Source: Heliopora coerulea
Taxonomy: Eukaryota; Cnidaria; Anthozoa; Scleralcyonacea; Helioporidae
NCBI GenBank assembly: GCA_030142905.1
Contig: JASJOG010000003.1
Location: 3,408,001-3,472,000, forward strand
DNA length: 64,000 nt
Direction of reading: 5' to 3'
Shown piece after piece: positions 37,101-46,009 of the stretch. Below the pieces are notes generated by a model. It saw only the letters and a list, made by a program, of their open reading frames with translations, did no database searches and had not been told where the DNA came from. A program made the translations under genes and the position numbers. Positions within the stretch are counted from its first letter, which is position 1; every line of letters begins with the position of its first letter.

Positions 37101-38601
37101 CCAGAAGTGTATTACCACTGATTTTGGCAAGAGTATTAATACATTAGTATTGACCTTTGCTTCCAATACAAGGCCAGAGCCACCAGAACCTTCTGAAGGT
37201 GTGTACAATCTTTTGGCATACAAGGGTATGGGTTGCCATTATCCTTTCACAATTGGATATGTTATTATCATTTCATTTTTAGTGCAACGGTAGGGCAACC
37301 ACTGACATAAAAATGTGGTTGCATTCAAGCTTAGCAACTTAACTATCTATATAGTAGTATGTATATGCAGTCTTTGGACAAATAAGTGACAGAAGACAAG
37401 TGTCTGAAATTTCCAACATTAATTCTAGTTTTGAACACTTTCATGATATTGTTCCTGTAGTGCAAAGAAACAGATTTTTCTTTCTGCCTGCATAATCAAG
37501 CTACAAGACTATCACATGATTTTGACAGCAGTTTCCACTATTCCTCTTGGAGAAGAATTTGTCTGGTTTGTGTTGCTTTCATGGCCTCCTCCACAAAATA
37601 ATAGAAAGAATTAAAGTGTTGGATAAAACTGACAGGGCTAATAATCAAGGGCTAATGAGTATGAAATCTGGCTAAAAAAAGTTGGTTCTGGCTAATAATC
37701 TGGCTAAAAAAACTAAAATGGTAAGATAGGCCTTGCTATTGATATTATTTAACAGAGGTTATGCACTACTTGCACTGGCTGTCCATGTGTGCATCTCATA
37801 GTCCATTTTATGCCATTTTGTGATTTATTAAAAACATTGAATGCCTAAATGAATTGTTGTGTACAGTCTGTATTGCTTTTACAGAGTAACAATGCAAGTT
37901 GATAAGGAGCCATAAACTGGTTTACCACCTCAGTCAAATGCTCAAAGCATCAAAAGCAGATTATGTTCACACAGACAGAGGTAAAGTACAAGGAAGATAC
38001 TTCTTGTGCAGGTAAAAAATGGCAATTTGGTGTACAGTCACATCCAGCTCACTTTGACCTTTAAATTTATGTGGTAAAGTATTTAAGGTAATAAGTTTTT
38101 TAGAACTTGTTGTGGAGTTTTAATCATCTGATTCAATGAACATAAAAACTGAAGTTACCTTTTATTCCAACCGCTGAAATGAACAAAATATTCAGGAACC
38201 TTTTTTCCTCTTTCATCTTTCGTAAAATCAATCTCTAAAATCTAAAAAATTAATCATGTTTGTAGGTTACTAAATTACAGATAACCAAGGTTTACATTTA
38301 TAAGTTCATCTCAAATACCAAAAGACTTGTTTTAAACATTAAACTCGTTCATAAAATTGAAGTTCTAATGATGAGTCGTTTTAAATATTCAAAGCTAAAG
38401 GTATAATAATTTTTCTGCAATTCTCGATCCTATTCGATGTTTGAAATTCCTTATATTGATATTTTTCTGAAGTACCGAGGTAATTTAAACTTGAGATACC
38501 TTTGATTCATACAACACTTTTGCTTTGGATGCATCAGGCTCATAACATAATACTGTTTCTCCAATTGAGAATTTTGTCGAACACTGCCGTGTTGACACCA
38601 T
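22037..38601 (-). CDS. MSL3: MSL3 orthologue (male-specific lethal 3 homologue), ten exons, last exon missing
   Basis: MSL3 is the chromo-barrel/MRG subunit of the MSL complex, which acetylates histone H4 Lys16 with the MOF acetyltransferase in the nucleus. Exons on the minus strand: 38601-38500, 38241-38159, 31809-31717, 30995-30899, 29735-29625, 27977-27874, 25772-25459, 25164-24989, 23353-23185, 22121-22037. All splice phases agree and the sites are GT-AG. Order: chromo barrel (GETVLCYEPD, EYFVHFSGWNKSWDRW with the aromatic residues), acidic/Lys linker, MRG start (IEIEIPSSLKLKLEDDCYF, VRLPRSPNVIDILKDYIDHY, VMDGLRIYFDFTLASLLLY), a long Ser/Arg-rich linker, and MRG continuation (VYGVEHLLRLFVKLPSLL). 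The split MRG with an inserted linker distinguishes MSL3 from MORF4L1/MRG15. About 444 residues are accounted for. The final exon (about 30-40 residues) was not found. Introns are full of transposon sequence. Confidence 0.93.
23063..23122. repeat. Hairpin-forming short inverted repeat
   Basis: Arms 23063-23091 and 23094-23122 pair over about 29 bp with a few mismatches (TTGAAATATTTAACCAAGC, then AAGATAACAT). Near-perfect palindrome in MSL3 intron 9, probably a tiny MITE. Confidence 0.8.
23185..23353 (-). CDS. MSL3: MSL3 exon 9 (MRG continuation)
   Basis: 169 bp after TTCTCAATTAG. Ends with the strongly conserved TPSEVYGVEHLLRLF and G|GTAAGC, so that the next exon completes a Val codon as in other MSL3 proteins. 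Confidence 0.93.
24989..25164 (-). CDS. MSL3: MSL3 exon 8 (Arg/Ser-rich linker)
   Basis: 176 bp. Acceptor TTTTGCGAG and donor AAAAGA|GTGAGC. Encodes RVLRRRSRRQKSSTISAST and an acidic/Ser stretch. Sequence is weakly conserved, but the phase joins exons 7 and 9. Likely a disordered nuclear segment with an Arg-rich localisation signal. Confidence 0.85.
25459..25772 (-). CDS. MSL3: MSL3 exon 7 (MRG domain and linker)
   Basis: 314 bp after GCTTTTAG. Encodes VKIVKEVMDGLRIYFDFTLA then SLLLYNFERDQYEQV, followed by a charged linker with KRRKPAS. Donor CAAG|GTAAGT. The GLRIYFDFTL..LLLY block is typical MRG; the linker is the MSL3-specific insertion. Confidence 0.93.
26540..27060. repeat. Possible element with GTTAATTT subterminal repeats
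   Basis: GTTAATTTTAGCGACATTAATTAA on one side and GCGTTAATTTC..GCGTTAATATAA..TTAATTAAC on the other, with ACGTTAATTTAC between. Similar motifs recur at 32870-32935. Boundaries unclear. Confidence 0.4.
27874..27977 (-). CDS. MSL3: MSL3 exon 6 (MRG domain)
   Basis: 104 bp after TTTTCTTCTTAG. Encodes LVRLPRSPNVIDILKDYIDH, then YTRQADQSVPEVR, donor GAG|GTAATC, phase 2. The LVxLPxxxNVxxIL motif is a family signature. Confidence 0.93.
28962..29088. mobile_element. Short palindromic MITE
   Basis: Ends ACCGAGCTTTCGGA (28962-28975) and TCCGAAAGCTCGGT (29075-29088) are perfect complements. Inner blocks GTGAAGAAC and GTTCTTCAC also pair. Lies in MSL3 intron 5. Confidence 0.85.
29108..29195. repeat. 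(CTATAC)n hexamer repeat
   Basis: Tandem CTATAC/CTGTAC/CTTTAC hexamers. All frames are open, which produces spurious peptides. Confidence 0.9.
29625..29735 (-). CDS. MSL3: MSL3 exon 5 (start of MRG domain)
   Basis: 111 bp, phase 0 at both ends. Encodes LPSTPSIPSVP, CIEIEIPSSLKLKLEDDCYF and IKRKKK, which matches the IEIPxxLKxxLEDDCYxI motif at the beginning of the MSL3 MRG domain. Confidence 0.93.
30899..30995 (-). CDS. MSL3: MSL3 exon 4
   Basis: 97 bp after ATCTTGAAG. Encodes a basic then Ser/Thr-rich linker (LKSKKKRKSC, SHSSTEALSLTPPQQ), donor CAG|GTAACT, phase 0. Not conserved in sequence, but phase and position fit. The acceptor lacks a strong pyrimidine tract, so the 5' edge is less certain. 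Confidence 0.8.
31139..31645 (+). mobile_element. Repeat family E1 copy with partly duplicated 5' end
   Basis: Begins GCGAGTGTGAGGTCTGTACAGG and ends GACCGAATAGCGAGCTC. It contains two copies of the GAGGTCTGT.C.G.AAA segment about 70 bp apart, unlike the other E1 copies. Lies in MSL3 intron 3. Confidence 0.8.
31717..31809 (-). CDS. MSL3: MSL3 exon 3
   Basis: 93 bp after CCCTTTTAG. Completes the Ser codon and encodes WDRWVLEDQVLEGNEVNRLK, then MKKLHEEAVNR. Finishes the chromo barrel and its C-terminal helix. Donor TCG|GTGAGA. The intron before it is about 6.3 kb. Confidence 0.93.
32385..32458 (+). tRNA. tRNA-like sequence (probable SINE head)
   Basis: A box TAGCTCAGTTGGTAGAGC and B box GGGTTCGATTCCC are excellent, but the 5' and 3' ends do not form an acceptor stem. 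Probably a tRNA-derived SINE or tRNA pseudogene; lies in the largest MSL3 intron. Confidence 0.5.
33078..33835. mobile_element. Element with GATAGTGTCCCC repeats at both ends
   Basis: Left part 33098-33250 holds several units like CAGATAGTGTCCCC, ACACTATCTGCT and GATACTGTCCCCCC. Right part 33720-33835 holds GAGGACACTATCC, GGGGACAGTATCC, GGATAGTATCCGGGGG and GGGGTACACTATCTCCTGTG. The centre is AT-rich with repeated GATTTTAATAGTTTG. The same end (GGGACACTATCTGCTGTG) recurs at 35020-35085. No ORF. Confidence 0.7.
33872..33902. repeat. (AAT)n microsatellite
   Basis: Ten or so AAT triplets. Confidence 0.9.
35020..35085. repeat. Solo end of the GATAGTGTCCCC element
   Basis: Contains GTGGATAGTGTCTGAGGGG, ACAGTATCCATAGGGGG and ACACTATCTGCTGTGACACTGG, the same end type as 33720-33835. 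Confidence 0.7.
36010..36450. mobile_element. Inverted pair of tRNA-derived SINEs (family S2)
   Basis: Arms 36010-36212 and 36239-36450 are diverged reverse complements. Each carries the block GAGCTTGATGAA, TTTTTCTGAGGATAGAGC, a B-box-like G.TTTGATCC and GTGGTGTCTGCTTAGGTC. The 26-bp centre has TATTTTAGAAATGTGGG. The transcript could fold into a long double-stranded RNA. In MSL3 intron 2. Confidence 0.85.
38159..38241 (-). CDS. MSL3: MSL3 exon 2
   Basis: 83 bp after TTTTTTAG. Encodes ILEIDFTKDERGKKVPEYF then VHFSGWNK, and ends AAAAG|GTAACT in phase 2. Carries the Phe and Trp of the chromo-barrel aromatic cage. Confidence 0.93.
38500..38601 (-). CDS. MSL3: MSL3 exon 1 (start codon)
   Basis: ATG at 38601-38599, then MVSTRQCSTKFSIGETVLCY and EPDASKAKVLYESK, ending AAAG|GTATCT, phase 0. 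It is the first strand of the chromo barrel and matches the vertebrate N-terminus in length and position. Confidence 0.93.
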
Positions 38602-38709
38602 GTTAGAAATTTTTTTTCAAAAACGTGGTGTAGTGAGAAATAAACGGTATTGAATTGATAAATTGCTGAACATGAATGCTGGCTCGAATAAATAGAATCC
38701 CCCAACACA
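38602..38709. promoter_or_regulatory. Bidirectional MSL3/MCTS1 promoter region
   Basis: Only 108 bp separate the divergent start codons of MSL3 (38601, minus) and MCTS1 (38710, plus). Both starts align with the N-termini of known orthologues, so there is little room for other first coding exons. I see no clear TATA box, only AT-rich sequence with AAACGTGGTGTAG. The 5' UTRs may overlap or be very short. Function as promoter is inferred from the arrangement. Confidence 0.75.
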
Positions 38710-38720
38710 ATGTTCAAAAA
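38710..38720 (+). CDS. MCTS1: MCTS1 exon 1 (11 coding bases)
   Basis: ATGTTCAAAAA|GTAAGT gives MFK plus two bases of Lys, exactly the universal MFKKF start of MCTS1. Confidence 0.92.
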
Positions 38721-41700
38721 GTAAGTAAAAATTTATTTTGGAATATAGATTATATATCGAATTTTTAGTTTAGATAAACTGTGATATGATGTGTGTGACA
38801 CATGGATTATATAGCTGTTGGACGGTGGGTGCGCGCTCGATCTTTTCATGACCAGGCATAGTAAATATTCCATAAAGTCAGATGCTGAAAATGTATGATA
38901 AGTTCCAGCTGTCTATAGGGTTCTGTTAATTAGCTTTTTATGGCATACTTGGCAGATGTAAATGAGCCTTAATTGTCACAAGGCAGGGTATTGGGGACAT
39001 GGAAGTAACGATTTTCCGCGGACGTTGAGCAAGGATTAAAATTAAGGTTTAGGTTTAGGGATGATGTTGGGACTTCAGGATTCGTATTTTGACTTGGCTC
39101 AGGCCACCATCGTCCGTGGAAGATCGAATTTATTAATCCCTGATGAGGGTTGCAGTTAGTTGTACAGGCTGGTAGGGATGGAGGTTGGGGGTGAGAGGTG
39201 CCTTTGCAGTCCCTGCTGCCTGAGGAGGTCTATCTGTTGGGAACTGATGGTTGAAAATAAAGGGAGTTATTTAAAAAAAAAATACTTGTAACTGAAGAGC
39301 TTGCATTCTAATTCACTAGTTCTGCAATCTCTGTTTAAATTTCAAAATATCTGTTTCATCCAAGTAGCAATTTTGCCAGAAAACCTTGATATTTGGATGG
39401 GTTTTATTTTTTTTAAGTAACTTAATTTCAATATAAGTGAAGTGGAACTATGATTCTACAATTTTGTTTTATGATTTATGATTATATATGTTATATACAC
39501 ATATAAATTATAAAGCTTAACTTTTTAATTATCAATGATAATTAGGAACCAAATTGAATTCAGTTTTTTAAAAGTTAGATTCTAAAACAGCAACAAGATA
39601 GGTTGCTCATGACACGTAATGTACCATTAAATGATTAAAGGCATATTTTAGGTGTATAATGAATCTTGGAAATCTCTAACCCTTATACTCAGTGTAAAAA
39701 TTTGGCTGCAAAAAATCCTTTGTAGCAAACTAATTACAGTATAACTATGTGTAACATGGTTTGTAAACAAAGGACTGTAATTCTTGGATTAATGACAAGA
39801 TGTTGTCCAAAGGTTTCAGGCTGATGAAAATATCTCTGGTATCACACAGCTGAAGTCATCTGTGCAACGAAACATCAGGACAAAGCTTGTGGAGCAGTTC
39901 CCTTCTCTTAAAGATCATATTGATGATATTTGCCCAAAGAAGGAGTCCATGGTATTGGTGAAATGGTATCGTATAATAATTTGCTTACTTGACTTCAGGT
40001 TCTGTTAGCAATGACATTTGAATATTTTTTTTGTGTGTGTATTTTTTAGCCATGACCATATTGAAATAATATCTGTGAATTCAGAATTGTTATTTTTTAA
40101 ACAACGAGACAGTCCCTACTATCCAACATTAAGGTTGCTACACCAGTGTAAGTAAATCAAATGAGAGAACATTTTGGATGCTTTACATTTACATTTTGAG
40201 CTGGTCAGTCTGGTAGCTCTGGATTTGATGGTAATGGAAAGATCACTGTTACTGGTATCCCTTGATACACTGTACTATGTAATGTCTGCTTATGCAAGAA
40301 ATATTCAGGCAGACATATTCAGCCTGATAGGATGCCCAAATAAATTAGGCCCAAATTTTCTCATTAGACCTGTCCCAAACCCCAAAATTATTGCTTCCCT
40401 CCCAATAATTAATTTACTGGACTGACTAGTTTGACAGCACAAATGGAATGAATGTTTTCTTACCATATATTGTCTGCTTTTTTGTTCATTATTTTGGTTT
40501 TGAAGGGAAACTTGATTATTTTGTCATTTTATTACTGGCACATTTTTTGACTGAGTATTAGATGTGAGAGCTGAAGAATATAAAGGGCATTGGCTAAGTA
40601 ATGTTTAAAAAATGAGCAGGAGTGCTTTATGGGATATAAAACCCAAGGTGGAAGCCGAGTGTTTTGGGTCTGATGAAGCACTTAATGAAACGTTTTATAC
40701 AGTAATTCCTTCAATAAGTTTGGCAATTTTATTTTCAAAGCTAAAAATATTAAGGAAAATTTGAAGAGAAATTCAGGATAAAGTCAGACATGTCTTTATC
40801 ACATATGAAGACACGACACAGTTACGATTTTCTTTTGTATTTTCCTTATGAATTCTTAATGAGTTTTTTAACTATGTTTTATAAGAGGAACAGAATTTTT
40901 TGGCAGGCTTGACAACAATCAAGAGGGAGTCCATGATATTGGTCAAATACCATGTTGGAACTACTAAAATTCATGCACTACATTCAAACCTAAACTTTAA
41001 CTTTATTCCCTTCTCCACATTGATGGAAAATAATTTTTTTCTTTGATATGTCAATTCCTGATAAAACAGTATTCATTCATAACTGCATCCCTTTTTATAG
41101 CCTATTTTAATTACATCAGAATATAGCAAATTAAGTTAGCAAGAGCTTCAATACTGTGGGGTGCTGGAGGTACAGTGGTAGTGCACATATCCCTCACCAC
41201 TGTGATAAGGGGTTTAATTCCAGCTCTATGCAGTTATCTGATTAAAGTTACCTTAGTCACATGTGAGAAGAGTGTTGTCTGGTTTGTCTCTACCAAGCAT
41301 TGCAGGTTTTCTCTGGATACTCTGGTTTCCTCCTGTAGTAACACTGGACCTATGAGGGGTGGCCCCTTCTGGACCTCTAGGGAGAACAGCTTACATAGCT
41401 GATAGGGTTATCCAGTATAAATAAAGGTACTTTACCTTTACTTTTTACATAGCAGTGGAATGAGACAGTATCAGGTGCATAACTAGTGGGATGCTGGCAA
41501 GGCATGAACATCCTTAATAAAGTCAACCATCCTCCAAAATGACTATTATCTCCAGCACTTGCAAATTTTAGGATCAAACTTTTGTTATTAATGTCATTAA
41601 AGACATTCAAAAACCAGAATTATTAGTTTATAACACTTTAACTATGATAAAGGTAATAATTTTTCTGTACAGCTCTGTTGATGATTTTCAGCCAATGCAA

Positions 41701-44700
41701 CTTCTGGCCCTTTCACAAGAGTTTGATACAGAATTTGGTAGGTTTTTCTATCCTGATGTTTGATTGATTTGCTTAGCTCTTTTCTTTCTCATTAACACTG
41801 CAGATCCTTTTATATTGCCCCATCAACAAGTCGATAAAGGTGCAATTAAGTTTATTCTTAGTGGAGCAAATATCATGTGTCCTGGGCTAACGTCTCCTGG
41901 TGCAAAGCTTAATCATGCAGAAAAAGATTCAATCATTGTATCCTTAAACTTTTTTATGTTTCATCTAATTCTTTTTGTTGGTCAATACGTCAGTAAGTAA
42001 ATTCATTGTGATGCATTTGCCAGTGGTGACTCCAAAGAGGGCATATGGCTTTAATGTGAGTCTTGAGCAATGGATGGAAATATTCATCATTTTTGCGCCA
42101 ACCTTTTAGCTGGTTTTTTTTTTTGAATGTTTTCTGGGCATTCATGTTTATCTTACGATTACAGTACCGTATCATATGCGCCACTACTTTGATGAACCCC
42201 ATGCAAGAATATTTCTTCAGTAAAGCCGCATTTCTTCCCGACGATTAAGTTCACATGAATGTTCGCTGAGTGAGTGAACTTACATAGTTGCAGAGATTCC
42301 GTTAGACTAGACCGGCACATACCGGTTTTTACCGGTAAAAAACTGTCTTGTACCGGAAAAATTTTAAGTTGCCGGTTTCTTGTACCAACAAAGTTTGTTT
42401 TTTTGCGTTAAAAGTTGACTCTGTAATTTAAAATACTGTAGACTACAGTCATACAATGCCAATCACAACATGATGATCTAACTTTGTCACCAAGGTTAAC
42501 CGTTTTCTCTTGAGTTCAAATAGACACCGCAAGATTGGTGAGCAAATAAGTATTAGCTACCTGTGCTAATACCAGACGTAAATATATCCTGAATAAGTAA
42601 CGGGTTAGCGGGATTATGATACATGTACCTATATAAATACTAGTTGATAATAAAAAGTTTAATAACCAAGCGTTACGATTGTTCAAAACAAGAAAGAGTA
42701 GTGGAATCCCGTAACATTTTTTTTAACATAAATATGGTTTTTAAGGTGTACCAATTAAATACGAGTCTACCGAAAAAAGGACAGTTAATACCGGTACAAA
42801 GTACCCGATAACAATAGAGGCTAGCGGAATCTCTGTAGTCGGCTATCATTACAACCTCTAGGGTCTACGACCTCCAGAGTATGTAGTATGTACCTAATGG
42901 CATGTACATTCAGTGCCTTTACCAAGTGGGGGGCCATTGAGGTGCTTGTCCTGGGCGTAAAATTTTATGGGCAAACATTTTTAAGAACACTAATTCAACT
43001 TTTTTGGCCTTTTTTCTGGAGTCAAAAATATTTTACAAAGTTCAACAAAATGTTAAATCAATGTCTCGACTTCTCATCGTAAATTGACGAATTTGAAGCT
43101 GTCAAGGCTGAGAATAAAGTTTTAAATTTTCAATTATATTTTGAGTAGTAAAAAATGAAAGGCACTATAAACTAGCAAAAGCACATCGTTTGAGCTGTAT
43201 GAGAAACTTGGGGTGCATTAGAGAGGGCCAAGGGGGGCGTCTTCAACAGAATTTGTCCCAGGCGAATTGCCACCTAGATACGGCTCTGCATATACTTAGT
43301 GTTTCCTACTGTAATGAAGCAATCTTCATTTCTCAATTCATGAGAATTACCAATTGCTAAAACTTTGTATTGGGGTTTCCTTTTGTTAGATTGTTTTCAA
43401 TAAAACCTTGAGTAATGTTGAAAAGTACGTGGATCCTGATTCGTGATCCCAAAAATGGTGTTTTGGAATAATACAAATACTATTTGAGGAAGTTGTCTAT
43501 AACGATTAATTCAAGATATCTAAGTGCAATGAACTCCAGTTAAGAATGAACAGTCATCCTAATGAGGATCCTTAGTAAGATGACACCTAAAATACAAGTA
43601 GCTATTAGTATCTATATACCTGAACCAGTCATTAATATGGATGAGGTCGGTGAAGCTGAGGGGCAGGCGGTCTTTGGCACTGCCTAAAGTGGGTTTCATT
43701 GTGATCGTGTTTACGGCATGCGGTGAAGACCTTTACTGACTTCTTCATGTCAAGGTGGTCATGATTTTGGTGAACACCACCAGGTTTTCATTTTGGGGTA
43801 TTTGTGGCGACTTTTTGTGTGGCCATGTCGATGCCGTGTAAACAACCAGTGCAGTTAAAATGCGAACTCGCACATTATATAGTATTTCTTGATTAACTAA
43901 TGGAAAATTGCTCAAGTGTCTCTGTTCTGTGATAGAAACGTGAATGAAGTCATGCCAACCGGAAAAATGCCTTGTAGGCGTAGCCGAGTGTTTTGTGGTA
44001 TTTCTCCGGTTGAAGTAGAGTAATTAGTGTTTCTATCACAGTACAGAGACACGGATGCTATTTTCTATTTGTTTTATAAAATAACCTAGGTTTTTTCGAG
44101 TTTTCGTGACGTCGTCCATGTCTCTGTACTCTAATACAAAATGAAAATGACGTCAGCCGCGTCTCCGTACTCTGAGAAAAAATGAGGCTCGTCCAATCAG
44201 AGCGTGCTTAGGACATATGTTATTTTATAATATGTTGTGTTTGTGTCAACCTTTGCAAATTTATGCTCGTTTTTCTCCTGAACTGCTGTTATCAGGCTAT
44301 TCATGCCGAAGGAAAAATGCATGCATTGGCAGTAGGGAATATGAAAATGTCCTCCGAAGAAATGTAAGTTGTTAGAATTTAGCATATATAGATAAAACTG
44401 TTGATGGTTGTGACCGGCTAAAAACGTCAAATAAGTTAGGAGATTCTTACGGATAAAAGCCAGTGATGTAGAATACTTCTGCATTAAGTGACGAAATCTG
44501 TGCGTTCATATAACCGACAATCTTGTTAATCCACTTGCTTCATTTCAATGTTGTATCCTACGAATATTAGGCTTTTAAAATTATTCTTAGCAATTCACTT
44601 GCTCTAGTTGGTAAAACACCACTAAACTATATGGTATGTTTGCTTAACATACCGTGCGAGTACACGCTAGATGTTTCACATCAAAAAGTTGTATTCTATT

Positions 44701-45977
44701 GTGACGATTTCCAACTTTGATTTCCGACCTACAGGTGGAATGCTCAACGAAACGTTTCGGCCATAATAAAAACAGAGATGCGGAAGGCCTTTTTGCCAAG
44801 CAAACTGTTGAAGAAACTGGCACTGGGGCTGCAAGCTCTATTACCAACCAGTGAACTGATACCAACAAAGAAACTCTAAAAATCATTAATTGATATACTA
44901 AAGCACGCGTAGGGATACCTAGAACACCAACGTTAAACGCACGAATAGGCGAGAAAAGATTCAAAATTTGTTAAAATCACGAAGACACCAGATTTAGAAC
45001 ATTCTTCGAGGGGAAAAAACTCATTAAGAGATGACAAGCATGCGTTTAGACAGAGTCAAGTGCAACATTTATTGGGAGTAAACCGAGCGCTCCGTGTAGC
45101 GGTTACTAAGGCAACAGTGTGCACAAATGTATTTTTTTAATACCTGTGTACTCGAAAGTTTCAATATTTTCTACCAGTTACTTCCACAAATACTCATTTT
45201 GTGAATTTATTTAGTCTTTGTCGACTCGGTAACGTCACAAGACGTTTCATTCGAGTTTCCCAACTAACATTTGAGTCTCTCAATATCTTTGAAACAAGTT
45301 GAGATTATTTAAATCCTTGAACTCCATTCTTAATCAGGGTCATGTGCAGTTTAGGGGACGCTTCTGAATCAATAAGGCACTTGCGGGTTCAACTTACCTA
45401 ACCCTAACGCTAACCCTAAACGTAAACCTAACTCTAACCCTAACCCTACTCCTAACGCAAACAAAATCTTAATGACCTAATCCAAGCCCTAACCCAACTC
45501 TAATCCCAAACCTAATCTTAACTGTAACTGTAAACCTAATCCTGAAAGGTCAGCGGTTCGTAGGGCTCCGTTAACTGCACTCTAGCCGTTAGTCCTTTTA
45601 ACGATCTTTTCAAATCGGACAAAAATTGTATGGACGATATTTATCCTCGCAGTAGCAGTCCATGAAAATTGAGTAAACACCAACATTCCCAACGATAGCA
45701 GTGCCTTTCTTAAGAGCCATTTACACGGGCAATTCTTGCGATTTTTCTCATCCTGAAGAATGCGATTGAGTAAACAACTCACCAAAGTCAATCCACTCGA
45801 TCGCATTTGTCAGGATGCTAAAAATTGTCCGCGTAAACAGCCTTTTACATCTAGCTCAATATGCTGTAGGGTCTTTTTTTTTTTTCTTTCAGAGTTTCTG
45901 TGAACAAGGGTGTTGGAATTGAGAATTACCATTATTTAAATGATGGTTTATGGCAAATGAAAAAACTTGACAGATAA
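38710..45977 (+). CDS. MCTS1: MCTS1 orthologue (malignant T-cell-amplified sequence 1), complete
   Basis: MCTS1 pairs with DENR in the cytoplasm, binds the 40S subunit and promotes translation re-initiation and recycling of post-termination complexes. Exons: 38710-38720, 39813-39965, 40050-40147, 41804-41937, 44296-44363, 45893-45977, all with GT-AG sites and consistent phases, giving 182 residues (the human protein has 181). N-terminal MCT-1 domain: [73 protein letters not shown] domain from about residue 90: [63 protein letters not shown]. The product is intact, so the gene looks functional. It shares a promoter region with MSL3. Confidence 0.97.
39813..39965 (+). CDS. MCTS1: MCTS1 exon 2
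   Basis: 153 bp after GTCCAAAG. Encodes [18 protein letters not shown] through KKESMVLVK, donor ATG|GTATCG, phase 2. A second AG (GTTTCAG) lies 7 bp inside but would put the exon out of frame. Confidence 0.9.
40050..40147 (+). CDS. MCTS1: MCTS1 exon 3
   Basis: 98 bp after ATTTTTTAG. Encodes [20 protein letters not shown] and [12 protein letters not shown], donor CAGT|GTAAGT. Confidence 0.95.
40600..40885 (+). mobile_element. Repeat family E2 copy
   Basis: GAGCAGGAGTGCTTTAT.GG, then AGCCGAGTGTTTTGGGTCTGATGAAGCAC, and at the far end GTCTTTATCACATATG and ATTTTCTTTTGTATTTTCC.TATGAATTCTTAATGA, all shared with 57003-57590. Lies in MCTS1 intron 3. Confidence 0.75.
41160..41425 (+). repeat. SINE family S1 copy
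   Basis: Closely matches 60648-60905 over its length: GTGGTAGTG, CTCACCACTGTGA, TCTGATTAAAGTTACCTT, GTGAGAAGAGTGTTGTC, CAGGTTTTCTC.GG.TACTC, CCTATGAGGGGTGGCCC, AGCTGATAGGGTTATCC and a 3' end AGTATAAATAAA. The 5' part is tRNA-like. In MCTS1 intron 3. Confidence 0.85.
41804..41937 (+). CDS. MCTS1: MCTS1 exon 4 (PUA domain start)
   Basis: 134 bp after AACACTGCAG. Encodes [20 protein letters not shown] and [15 protein letters not shown], donor ATCATT|GTATCC, phase 0. The HQQVDKGAI and GANIMCPG motifs are nearly invariant in MCTS1. Confidence 0.97.
42291..42835. mobile_element. MITE with CAGAGATTCCG ends and ACCGG repeats
   Basis: Left end CAGAGATTCCGTTAGAC and right end GCTAGCGGAATCTCTG are inverted repeats of about 16 bp. 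Just inside are ACCGGCACATACCGGTTTTTACCGGT, read across the left side, and TACCGGTACAAAGTACC on the right. CAG..CTG-type ends suggest hAT, but I could not find a clean 8-bp duplication. Lies in MCTS1 intron 4. Confidence 0.8.
43915..44190. mobile_element. Repeat family E3 copy
   Basis: GTCTCTGTTCTGTGATAGAAAC, AACCGGAAAAATGCC, CGGTTGAAG, GTTTCTATCACAGTACAGAGACAC, TCTATTTGTTTTATAAAATAA and CGAGTTTTCGTGACGTCG. Relatives at 46680-46930 and 57715-57900. It folds back on itself. MCTS1 intron 4. Confidence 0.65.
44296..44363 (+). CDS. MCTS1: MCTS1 exon 5
   Basis: 68 bp after GCTGTTATCAG. Encodes [20 protein letters not shown] then EE, donor AAAT|GTAAGT, phase 2. His and Met replace residues that are Met and Gln in vertebrates. 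Confidence 0.95.
45395..45543. repeat. Degenerate telomere-like (CCCTAA)n repeat
   Basis: About 150 bp of CCTAACCCTAA-type hexamers with many substitutions (CTAACGCTAACC, CCTACTCCTAAC). TTAGGG is the telomere repeat of most animals including cnidarians. This is an interstitial array inside MCTS1 intron 5, 350 bp before its last exon. Confidence 0.85.
45893..45977 (+). CDS. MCTS1: MCTS1 exon 6 (stop codon)
   Basis: 85 bp after a T-rich tract and TTTCAG. Encodes [20 protein letters not shown] and QMKKLDR, then TAA at 45975-45977. Confidence 0.96.
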
Positions 45978-46003
45978 CAACTACGTGTAATACAATCGAA
46001 ATC

Positions 46004-46009
46004 AATAAA
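46004..46009 (+). terminator. MCTS1 polyadenylation signal
   Basis: AATAAA 27 bases after the MCTS1 stop codon, followed by a T-rich stretch (GTTTAGTTTTCCTTTG), as expected for a short 3' UTR. Confidence 0.65.

Noticed and set aside
41692..41737. Exon-like 46-bp segment with TTTTCAG acceptor and G|GTAGGT donor in MCTS1 intron 3
   Set aside because: Including it would shift the frame and it has no counterpart in MCTS1; exons 3 and 4 join perfectly without it.
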